Shown: in pieces, positions 22,408 to 32,457 of the stretch
Position numbering within the stretch: the first letter of the stretch is position 1
Layout of the letters: each line of letters begins with the position of its first letter
Assembly (NCBI GenBank): GCA_012295275.1
Contig: CM022679.1
Coordinates: forward strand, 29,785,664-29,849,663
DNA from: Chrysomallon squamiferum
Taxonomy: Eukaryota > Mollusca > Gastropoda > Neomphalida > Peltospiridae
Length of the DNA: 64,000 nucleotides
Direction: 5' to 3'
Notes under the pieces: model-generated
The model's database searches: none
Seen by the model: the letters and a program-made list of their open reading frames with translations, nothing else
What the model was told of the DNA's origin: nothing
Made by a program: the position numbers and the translations under genes

Positions 22408-23033
22408 CTGAAAATAAAATAATAATAAATAACACAACTGAAAAACAAAAAACATGTATTATTAAAAACACTTTTTTTAATATTATTGTTTACAAAAGTA
22501 GAATATTAGTTACACTCACATTTCTCAAGATAAATACCTTTCCTCAGTGACCGTAACAAATTCCAAACTGAATGGTACTCTCAAATGGCCTAAAACATTT
22601 TGTAATTGTACTTGCAGGTTGTTCCTTTATTAATACTACTGACCAGTCTTTGCTAATGATAAAGTTTACATTAGATTTGTTAAGTATGAAATTGTATTTT
22701 TCATTTAATAGAACATAACTTTTTCTTTCAAATGCAAAAAACAACACAATGCTTGCATATTTTGTAAATTGTGGTTTCATCAAAAGTTGATATCAAAAAA
22801 CAAATAAAAACTGTATTAACACCATTCAGTCACAATATTAATCCCACAATGAAAATAAATTTGATAGATTAGTCTGATTTGTTACTTTGGTATAAAAGTG
22901 ATATAGTTTTTCACATGTTTATATTTATCAATTTTTTCAGTGATTCAGTATTTCTTCTAACCAGAACTGGTAAAATGTTAAATAATCATATATATTAATA
23001 CCCAGAAACATAATCGGAAATTTTTTGAAAACC

Positions 23034-23160
23034 TCTTCTTCTTTTCCTGGTGGACAGGTCACTGAAATATTAATCTGGCATTAACTGTCTGATAGACATT
23101 AATGCTAACACTGCAGAACAAAATGAATTCCCTATTCCTTATTGTTAAATTATTTGTTTT
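23034..23160 (-). pseudogene. Truncated copy of receptor GCC exon 35 with its upstream intron end
   Basis: The reverse complement matches 61,555-61,680 of the receptor gene, including the intron end and TTTCAG acceptor. The exon begins CCTGTCCACCAGGAAAAGAA, then diverges after GAAGAAGAG at about 23,034, so most of the GCC module is lost. No donor follows. Confidence 0.75.
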
Positions 23161-23304
23161 ATTTTTATGATTATTACTATTAGAAAGAACACTGAATTAA
23201 TGCAATTATTTATATACTTCAAGAAACCATAAGTATAAGAAGTTCCCAAAAAGAAAAAGAAAAAAGAAATGTGACAAAAGTATATGGACAGAAAAATAAA
23301 TAAA

Positions 23305-23728
23305 TGATAAGGCTTTGGTTGATACTGACCACGTGGACAAATGTCACAACCACTGTCATCAGACTTGATCTTAGAACCAGCAATGCAGTTTCCTGCAACA
23401 GAAGTACTCAAGTGATGAAGTAATTCATAATTAACTGGTTTAGACAACAATCATTTAATGTCTGACTAATGTAACACAAGTATTTATTTTGTGATCACAA
23501 TAAAGCTAATTTAAATTATTTATTAATTATTTGCTAGTCATGGTAAATGCTGTATTAATATTGAAAGATTTTTAAATGAACATTGGTGAATATTTGTAAT
23601 TTAATGGACAATGATTAATAATAATATCAGTAGCCTTATTTTACTGATGTAGTAATATATGATCGTTATAGATAAATAATGTTAGCAGGTAAACTGCTGA
23701 AATCCAGGAATGAGAATTAATTTAATGT
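23305..23728 (-). pseudogene. Truncated copy of receptor GCC exon 32 with its upstream intron
   Basis: The reverse complement of 23,305-23,728 matches 59,668-60,090. The intron part, the TTGCAG acceptor (first exon base 23392) and the exon start [20 protein letters not shown] are the same. Identity stops after QPKPYH, about halfway through the exon. The few differences seen in the coding part are silent or absent, so the copy looks young. It lies on the opposite strand from its source. Confidence 0.85.
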
Positions 23729-23739
23729 TAATCAAGGAA

Positions 23740-23796
23740 AAGAAGAAGACGAAGAAGAATAAGAACAACAGCAGCAACAACAAAATTAATAATAAT

Positions 23797-23829
<33 letters not shown>

Positions 23830-24000
23830 AATAATAATAATAAGAAGAAGAAGACGACGACGAAAACGTGGATTATCATATCAACATCAACAACAACAGC
23901 AAGTGAGAAAAGGTTGTCATTTTCCAATAATTGTATTAGGTTTGCAAAACCGTGATTCGTAAATTGGCGAACAATAATTTGTGATATACTGTGTTCAGAC
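23740..24000. repeat. AAC/AAT/AGA microsatellites at a rearrangement junction
   Basis: Low-complexity AAC, AAT and AGA units (23,750-23,860) separate the inverted receptor fragment from intron sequence of the array genes. GAGAAAAGGTTGTCATTTTC near 23,908 also occurs at 18,037. The breakpoint joining the two loci lies here. Confidence 0.7.
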
Positions 24001-24170
24001 AATATTTATTATCTTTTACTTAGACAAATACAAAACTGTAAAGAGCAAAAAGTCTGAACTGTAATATTCAACAACCACAAAACACACACACACAGACACA
24101 GACACACGGACACAGCAACAAAACAATCTATGTTTATAGTACGTTTTCAAGATGTATAAATAATTATTAC

Positions 24171-26934
24171 CACAAACAGCGGAAACATCTTTCTTAATAG
24201 CGGTGAAAGCGGCGTTTCCATAGCAACCAGAGCTGTCACGACAGTCAGCATATTCTCGAAATACCCTAGGATTAAAATATATTTTATATATATATATCAT
24301 AAAAATACAACAGTATTATCTTGAGTTTTAATAAATAAATAATAGAGTTTTAAATTTTCGTTTTAAAAATGGCCTCCACTCACTGACGCAGTTTGTTGAG
24401 ATCCCCGCCTGCAGCAAAAACATCATATGCATGTTTCAATGAACATTTTTGAAGTTCTGTTGTGTCACACTGATCAGCCACCATAACAGCGACACCTAGT
24501 GAGAGAAAAACATGTTTCTTTTAGTAAATTCTGTAATCTCGTCTGTTATGTTTTACAAACACCATTTCTCATATTCTCTCTTTCTTTCTTTCTTTACCTT
24601 TCTCTCTGTCTCTTTTCTGTCGTTTTCTCATTCATTCTGTCTATCAGTATATCTATATCTGCCTCTCTGAATCTACTTCTGAATATCTATTAATCAATAT
24701 AAAGAGCAAAAAGTCTAAACTGTTACATGAAAATGTAATATTCAACAATCACAAAACACACAGACACAGCAACATCACTATGTTTGTAGTACGTTTTCAA
24801 GATGTATAAATAATTATTACCACAAAGAGCGGACATTTGATTCTTAGCAGCGGTGAAAGCGTCGGTTCCAGAACAACCAGCGTGGTCAAGACAGTCAATG
24901 TATGCTCTGTGTACCCTAGGATTAAATATATATAAATATTATAACATTTCAGTTCAGATGTTTTATAAAATAAAAAATATAACTGTTGGTTATTAGAATA
25001 CAATTATCTTGAGTTTTAATAAATAAATAATTAAGTTTTAAATTTTCGTTTTAAAAATGGTCTCCACTCACTGACACTGTTTGCTGACATCCTTGCCTGC
25101 AGCAGAAGCATCATTTGTATGTTTCTGTGAACATGTTTCAGCCTCTGTTGAGTTACACTGACCACTCTCCATAAGAGACAAACCTGGTGAGAAAAAGAAA
25201 AACTTGTTTCTATTAGTAAATTCTGTAATCTCGTCTGTTATGTTTTACAAACACCATTTCTCATATTGTCGCATTCTTTCTTTCTTTATCTTTCTCTCTG
25301 TCACTTTTCTGTCGTTTTTTCATTCATTCTGTCTATCAGTATATCTATATCTGTCTCTCTGAATCTACTTCTGAATATCTATTAATCAATATAAAGAGCA
25401 AAAAGTCTAAACTGTTACATGAAAATGTAATATTCAACAACCACAAAACACACAGACACAGACACAGTCTATGTTTGTAGGACGTTTTCAAGATGTATAG
25501 ATAATTATTACCACAAACAGCGGAAACATCTTTCTTAACAGCGGCGAAAGTGGCGATTCCAGAACAACCAGCTCTGTCAATACAGTCAACATATGCTGTA
25601 GATACCCTAGGATTAAATATATATACATATATATGAGTTTAATAAATAAATAATAAAGTTTTAAATTTTCGTTTTAAAAATGGCGTCCACTCACTGACAC
25701 ACTTTGGTGAGATTCTCGCCTACAGCAGGAAGATCAACTTCCAGAGTCGATGCACATTTTGAAACTTCTGTTGTGTTACACTGATCAGTCCCCTCAGCAG
25801 CGACACCTAGTGAGAGAAAAACATGTTTCTTTTAGTAAATTCTGTAACCTCGCTTGCTAATGTTTTACAAACACCATGTCTCATATTGTCGCATTCTTTC
25901 TTTCTTTATCTTTCTCTCTGTCTCTTTTCTGTCTTTTTCTCAGTCATTCTGTCTATCAGTATATCTATATCTGTCTCTCTGAATCTACTTCTGAATATCT
26001 ATTAATCAATATAAAGAGCAAAAAGTCTAAACTGTTACATGAAAATGTAATATTCAACAACCACAAAACACAGACACAGACACAGTCTATGTTTGTAGTA
26101 CGTTGTAAACACACAGACACACACACACAACAACACACTATGTTTGTAGTACGTTTTCAAGATGTATAGATAATTATTACCACAACCATCGGAGACATCT
26201 TTCTTAAAAGCGGTGAAAGCGTCGTTTCCAGAACAACCAGCGCTGTCAATACAGTCAACATATGCTCTGTATACCCTACGATTAAATAAATATATATATA
26301 TATACATATATACATATATAAGAATACAACAGTGTTATCTTGAGTTTTAATAAATAAGTAATAAAGTTTTAAATTTTCGTTTTAAAAATGGCGTCCACTC
26401 ACTGACACAGTTTGTTGAGATCCTCGCCTGCAGCAGAAATACCATTTTTATATTTCGATGAACATTTTCCAACTTCTGATGCACCACACTGATCACCCAC
26501 CACAACAGCGACACCTAGTGAGAGAAAAACATGTTTCTTTTAGTAAATTCTGTAACCTCGCTTGTTAACGTTTTCAAATAACCATTTCTCATATCTGGCT
26601 TTCTTCCTTCCTTTCTTTATGTTTGTCTCTGTCTCTTTTCTGTCTTTTTCTCTTTCATGTTGTCCATCAGTAGATTTATTTATGTCTCTCCTAATTCACT
26701 TCTCTATGTATGCTAACCAATGTATTCATTTTTCATTAAGTTTAGACATTTGTCAATGTCTGTTGTGCCATACTGACCACTCACCATAACAGCGACACCT
26801 AGTGAGAGAAAAAACATATTTGATATCTTTGTCTGTCTGACTGTCTATCTCTATTGATCTATCGATTTATATCTACAAACTTTTCTCTCATCCGTGTTCT
26901 CTCTCTTTTCCTACGTAATTTGTCTGATTTACTC

Positions 26935-27010
<76 letters not shown>

Positions 27011-27087
27011 AAATCAACATAAACACAATAAATTAATCTGTTACACTTACCAAATAAAAGGACTAATATTAACATTACAGTCTTCAT
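24171..27087 (-). CDS. Four-module six-cysteine secreted protein (unit 3), 3' end not found
   Basis: Exon 1 (27087-27051) encodes MKTVMLILVLLF. Four exon pairs follow: 26514-26403/26275-26181, 25806-25695/25606-25512, 25183-25072/24915-24821 and 24495-24384/24265-24171. Every first exon is 112 bp and every second exon 95 bp. Each pair starts and ends in phase 1, so they can be spliced in series into four modules of 69 residues. Each second exon contains (V/A)DC-(I/L/R)D-x-(A/S)GC. Modules 1-3 have all six Cys; in module 4 the third is Arg (CTGCGTCA against CTGTGTCA). No DGT-hydrophobic tail exon follows module 4; intron sequence instead runs into the inverted receptor fragment. The gene may be truncated, or use read-through of exon 24171 into a hydrophobic stretch. 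Four separate genes are unlikely because there is only one signal-peptide exon. Confidence 0.65.
26729..26798 (-). pseudogene. Relic of an additional module exon
   Basis: After the usual CTAG acceptor (first base 26798) the sequence starts like the other module first exons (GVAVMVSGQYGTTDIDKC). It then drifts and meets a stop near 26,729, and the first module cysteine is Tyr. It suggests the gene once had a fifth module, or that a duplication was abortive. Confidence 0.5.
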
Positions 27088-28311
27088 GTTAGCAGATAAG
27101 TGGTCACTAACACCAAAAAATGGACCCAGTCAGTCAGTCAGAAACAAATTAATGTGAAAATCAAAGCGCGTTGTTGCGAAACTCCGTGACAAAGTCATTG
27201 CGTGTCTGTCTTTGTAAAAATCGCATACAAACGAGCCGGATTTTTGGATTAAAAAGGACGAACAAAAGGTTAGATCGAGTTGGTCTCTCTTAGTCTTTTT
27301 TTTTTCTTGTAACATAAAGAAACCTCTGTAAAAATATTTTCTTAACGCTCTATTTGAAGATCAAAATAAAGCTATAATTCCTTGCTTACGAAATGTCTTT
27401 AATTAGAGTCACATTTAGTAGTTAGATTTATTGTCTAATTAAACATGTGCCAGTAACATTTAATATATCTAAAATCTTTAACTTTTTAATCTCCCCTCCG
27501 TGCAGATTCTTATTTTATCTTGGTACCCCATCTGACCTTACTCGTTTTATTAATCAAAGGTATTTAGATATTATGTTTTATCGACTATATAATTTATTAT
27601 TATCAAGTCTCCTTTATAATCATTATTAAATAATTAACTTGTACCTTAACTTGTCAGTTTATCTTTATATTCCTTGTTAGGTGGCCATTAAGGCGCATTT
27701 TTACGGTCGGCTGAGTCTTAATAAAACATCCAAGATATTTTATGGCGTTGGCCCCGAAACAGTATGCATGTATCTATGGATATTTATGTGCATACATGTA
27801 TGGGTATGTGTGTGTGTGTGTGTGTACGTGTGTGTGTGTGTGTTTTCTGTCTGTAGTTGTATTTAACTAGACACTCAGATAAACAGTCTGACAGATAGAC
27901 GATGTATCTAAACACATAATTAAGTATAATTAAAGACGTGTGAATGATTTATCAGTTTTATTATATTTAACATCCCAGTGATTATCTCCTGTTCATTTAC
28001 ACACACAATCGTTTATCATCACTTTGTGTTAAATAACTAATTTTATAAAAAGAACGCTGTGTTTATAAATATCACAGTAACAGGATTTAAACAAGAACGA
28101 TCTTACAGGTCAGTGTTCCACGTAGCCTGAGTATTTTCTTTGGGTGAAACAGTTCTAACGGGATTTTGTTTATATATCGCTTGTTCTTTGTGTGATGTAC
28201 TCGGGCTATGTTCCGCATCGCAGACAAGGTTTTAGTTTAAGAATTACACAGTATGTTCAGATTTTGTCGTTTGTAGAGGAATCTCTGAACCATTTTTCAC
28301 TTCACTTGTTA

Positions 28312-28348
<37 letters not shown>

Positions 28349-28440
28349 GTAAGATAATGTCCCATATTTACATTATCAGCCATAGACAGATGTTACAGCT
28401 CAGGTAGAAATAACATTCTATGAAACAACAGACTTCTACA
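27088..28440. other. Shared upstream region of unit 3 and blocks S and R
   Basis: 27,120-27,440 repeats the upstream region of units 2 and 4. 27,445-27,770 and 27,850-28,030 repeat blocks S and R (compare 35,745-36,130 and 36,215-36,365). 28,355-28,430, with CATTATCAGCC and GTAGAAATAAC, also recurs at about 31,385-31,445, so the ankyrin gene sits between two copies of a short repeat. No coding exon is evident. Confidence 0.6.
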
Positions 28441-28478
28441 GTTCTTTCTAAATCCGGCTTCGCAGAACTTCTTAAGAT

Positions 28479-30617
28479 TCACATGCAGCAATCGAAAAGA
28501 AGAAGTTTTTCTCTTAAAGGAACAGGCAGATGAATGAGTTGTCGAACTTTATAACCCAGATCAGAGGGGGCGCTGTTACGCAGAAGGTTTAAGACGATCA
28601 CTCGAGAAGCACTGAACAAAGTGCGAGGATTTCTGCTCGTGTCATTCAGCCAGTCCAGACACTTGGGACTCTTTTCACTGAAAATTTCATCCCAGTTTCG
28701 AGAAATTCGCATCTGAAACAGTTCCGAGTTTGTGCACAGACCCGCTTCCCAGACAAGGGAGGCGATCTGCAGACTCTTTTGTGACGCTCGACTCTTCAGC
28801 GTTTCCAAAACCTCCGGCATGATCTCCAGGCAACCTGACGTCACTGTGCCAGCATGAACGAGAAGCAGCACGCATTCGCTGTTTCCGTTAGCAACGGCGT
28901 AGTGAACGGGCAGTTTGCCGTCCACGTCGTTCATGTTGGGGTCGGCGCCGTTGGTGAGAAGGTGTCTCAGACAGCCGACGTTGCCGAACGTCGCAGTTTC
29001 GTGTAGTGGTGTTTTGTCGTGTCTGTTAGGTACGTTGACGTTGCAGCCGTACTCGATCAGAACATCGACGACGAGGCCGTTGTTGTTTGAAGCTGCTATC
29101 ATCAGGGGCGTACATCCCCAACCGTTCGGAGCTTCGCCGTCGCAGCCCACCTGCAGCAACATCTCAGCGACGACGGCGTTATTGTTTTTAGCAGCGTAAT
29201 GCAGCGGAAGTTCTCTGTCGTGGTTCGAAATGTTGACGTCACATCCAGCTTCCAGTAAAGTGGCGACGATGTCGGAATGGTTGTTCAACACCGCCAGCAT
29301 CAACGCCGTGTCGCCGTATTTGTCCTGAACTGACGTGTCTGTCCCCGCCGTCAGCAACATCCGCACCAACGTCTTGTTACCTCTCCAACTCGCCATCTGC
29401 AGTGCGGTTCTTCCGTAGTCACTGGTGGAATTTACATCAACGCACTGCTGAAGCAGGATGCTGGCAACAGTCACGTGATCATTGCACACAGCCAACATGA
29501 GTGCATTGTCGTTGTCCACATCTGCCGCAGTGGCGTCGGCCCCACTTTCCAGCAACATCAGCACGCATGCTGTGTTGCCGTTGATTGCTGCTCTCAGCAA
29601 GGCGACGTTCAGATCATCCTGGCTGACGTCTCCGAAGGCGCCGCTGAGAGCTTCTTTGAGCAAGACGACAGCATTTCGATTAGCGGCTTCAACCACAGGC
29701 GTCTTGAACCTGAAACAACGAGAAGCATTCACATTATGTTAGATTATCTTAAACCTGAAACAACCAGAAACATTCACATTATGTTAGATTATCTTAAATC
29801 TAAAACAAAGAGAAACATTCACATTATGTTAGATTATCTTGAACCTGAAACAAAGAGAAACATTGAAATTATGTTACGTTATCTTAAACCTAAAACAAAG
29901 AGAAACATTCACATTATGTTAGATTATCTTGAACCTGAAACAAAGAGAAACATTGAAATTATGTTACGTTATCTTAAACCTAAAACAAAGAAAAACATTC
30001 ACATTATGTTACTTTATCTTAAACCTAAAACAAAGAGAAACATTCACATTATGTTACACTATCTTAAATCTGAAACAACGAGAAACATCCACATTATGTT
30101 ACTTTATCTTAAACCTAAAACAAAGAGAAACATTCAGATTATGTTACTTTATCTTAAACTTAAAACAACGAGAAACATTCAAATTACTTTACTAAAACAT
30201 TTAAATCTTACATATTAATATTATGTTACATTGTCCTAAATTTAAACAAGAAACATTCTAGTTATGTTATAGGTGTCACAAATTTAAACGAGTACCGTCA
30301 AGTGATATTATTTTATTTTATTGTATTTTATTTTTAATTATTATTATTATTTTTGACGCGGGTTTCTTAGTCATTAATCCAAAACCGAAATTAGTAATTA
30401 ATATGGACTAATTAAATCATGTAAGGTAACAGATATTTCAATATATTATCGTTGATGCTTTTCTTTTTATCTCTGTTTCATCTTTTATCTAAGCGGAGAC
30501 AATGAATATTGAATATTGAAGACAAAACATCTAACTAAGGAATCACGAAATAATCGTTCGCTAATGTTACGTATTTTGACCTAGATTCCAGTTTCTCGTA
30601 TCTGCGTTCTACTTACA
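28479..30617 (-). CDS. Ankyrin-repeat/SOCS-box protein (ASB-like) with a split start codon
   Basis: The main exon (29709-28479) is one open frame of 409 codons, markedly GC-richer than its surroundings. It contains about eight ankyrin repeats (for example TALMLAVLNNHSDIVATLLE, PLHYAAKNNNAVVAEMLLQ) and then a C-terminal SOCS box: PRTLFSASRVIVLNLLR through LIHLPVPLREKLLLF. Known: SOCS boxes bind Elongin B/C and Cullin 5, making such proteins substrate receptors of ubiquitin ligases. The upstream exon ends TTTTTCAAAAT|GTAAGT at 30617. Joined to G|TTCAAGACG it forms ATG TTC AAG, the first in-frame ATG after an upstream TGA, giving 410 aa. The alternative is an unspliced start at 29732 (MNASRCFR), which would retain the strong TTGTTTCAG acceptor inside the coding sequence. 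Confidence 0.85.
29700..30240. repeat. 45-bp minisatellite carrying copies of the ankyrin gene splice acceptor
   Basis: About eleven units of 45 bp, CCTGAAACAAAGAGAAACAT then TCACATTATGTTAGATTATCTTGAA, start across the intron/exon boundary at 29709 and run into the intron. On the minus strand each contains a TGTTTCAG (or TGTTTTAG)|GTTCAAGA-like site, that is, the acceptor plus about eight exon bases. The first two or three units are closest to the true boundary. Confidence 0.93.
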
Positions 30618-31202
30618 TTTTGAAAAACACGCTCACTTTCCTCAAGAAAAAACTGTCTTGAAATTCTTCAGAAGTATTCTCAAATCGACTGTCGCATGAA
30701 AGAGAAAACGAACGTCTTCTACAGTTTCATCATGCACAACGTTTTTGTTGATTCTGGCGAAACTTGACGAAAGTAAAGTGAACGAATTTCGCGAGAAGCA
30801 GCTTCTTTGTAGAGAATGTAAACACTAAATGGCGCAGTTCGGATTCAAAAATAGCAACAAAGTAGACAAAAGTCAAATGTTGCCAAATAACAACATTCCT
30901 GATAATCATTTTAGAACGTGCATGGTCTATGGGAGATAACTATAATTTTCAATATGTCGACAGAGTTATTTCCCGTGAAATCAACGAAATTGAGACGGAC
31001 GTTGATATTTTCTTTTCCATTTAAATTTAATAATCTTTGTTAACATTTCGAAAACTACTACAATATTAAAAATACGACAAAAATTAAAGAAAGCAAAATA
31101 AAAACAACAACAAACAAACAGTAGACAGAAGACACAACAGAAAGAGACACAGCATTACCAATAGGAGCAGGATTATTACTAGATGTAATATTAGTGCTTG
31201 TG
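30618..31202. other. Non-repetitive upstream region of the ankyrin gene
   Basis: The 5' UTR exon extends upstream from 30617 for an unknown distance. The rest is unique-looking AT-rich sequence with no ORF or repeat, plausibly the promoter. I see no TATA box that I can place confidently. Confidence 0.4.
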
Positions 31203-31321
31203 TTAGTAGTCGTGTGATGGAAGAACAGTGACTGATGTGGTAGTCACGTTGTGGTTGTACTTATCACAGTAGAAGGAAGACAATGCTGATAATTCGAGTT
31301 CAGTTGAGTTGTACGTAAATT
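31203..31321 (-). CDS. Candidate terminal exon, unknown gene
   Basis: From a CTTCTTGTGCGTTACCCGTTCAG acceptor region (first base 31321) a phase-1 reading gives EFTYNSTELELSALSSFYCD through VTVLPSHDY to a stop at 31203. It has an N-glycosylation sequon (NST) and one Cys. I found no partner exon. The phase matches the other secreted-gene exons here, but this could be chance. Confidence 0.25.
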
Positions 31322-31539
31322 CTGAACGGGTAACGCACAAGAAGAAGAAGAAGAAAATAATAAGAAAATAAAATAAGAAAAGATGACGTCCCATTTTTAC
31401 GTTATCAGCCGCAGACTGATGTTGCAGCTGAGGTAGAAATAACCTTTAGACTACGTAAATATTTGAAGAGCAATATTTATACATGTGTACAATGTAACCG
31501 ATTCGGTATTTGAAACAGTAATATTGAAAGAAAGAAAAA

Positions 31540-31569
31540 ATAATAAATAAAATAATAATAATAATAATA

Positions 31570-31607
<38 letters not shown>

Positions 31608-31669
31608 CAAAATAATAATAATAATAATAATAATATTAATATTAATAATTGTAAAATAAAAATAAAAAA

Positions 31670-31700
<31 letters not shown>

Positions 31701-31900
31701 AAGTAAACAGAAACAAAAACATGTATGTATGGATGCAAAAATAGACATATATGTGTTATGGTTCTAATCAGCTAGCTAGCTAGATAGATGGATAAATAAA
31801 AAAATAAATAAAAAAATAAATATATTAATAGTATTAAAAATAATAATAATAAAATAAAAATAAAAATAAAATGTATAATAAAAAGGTAAACATGTGTATA
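31540..31900. repeat. AAT and AAAT microsatellites
   Basis: AAT units (31,553-31,640) and AAAT units (31,660-31,705 and 31,795-31,870) with no coding content. Confidence 0.85.
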
Positions 31901-31945
31901 TATGTTTGTGTTATACCTATCTGTGTTTATGTATATAACAAAATA

Positions 31946-32031
31946 TCAGCTTTTTCCTACAGCAGTTAGATTTGTCAGGCTTTGCTCAGTTGTAATTTGC
32001 TCTTTGACCTCAGCGGGATTAAACCTGATAT
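31946..32031 (-). CDS. Candidate terminal exon, unknown gene
   Basis: From CTGTTTTCAG|ATATCAGG (first base 32031) a phase-1 reading gives DIRFNPAEVKEQITTEQSLT then NLTAVGKS and TGA at 31946: 28 residues with balanced composition, unlike the surrounding low-complexity frames. The acceptor is good. No upstream exon could be assigned. Confidence 0.35.
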
Positions 32032-32457
32032 CTGAAAACAGTAACCAGTTATTTCTTTTATCCTGCAATCCCAAGTAATACAAAATCTGAATGAAATTAA
32101 CTGTTTGATTTCTCAGCTTACAACTCTCAACAGTAAAAAATTACTGATTTTGTTGTTGCCTACAAAAATATACATCAAATTAAAACAGTTCTTAACTAAC
32201 AACAATTTATTCACTTTTTAAAAGAAGACGGTCTTTTAAGGTCTAAACCAGTAATTACAACACTAAGGAAGGAACTTGGAACAATTACATATATGAATTT
32301 ACGTATGTATGTATGTGGCAAGTAATTTAACGAAGTTAAAATAGTTCCATCTCGGAAAATTATGTAAATGAAGATATAGAAATTAATCAAGTCGTAATAT
32401 CTTGCATGATTTATGGTGATCTCAGAGTAAATACCTTCACAGTTATCATTTATTTAC

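Noticed and set aside
28687-29199. Frames antisense or shifted to the ankyrin exon
   Set aside because: Shadows of a GC-richer coding exon; no signals of their own.
29475-30218. 247-codon plus-strand frame with LKPKTKRNIHIML repeats
   Set aside because: A 45-bp unit is a multiple of three, so any open unit stays open. It is antisense to the ankyrin exon and its intron minisatellite.
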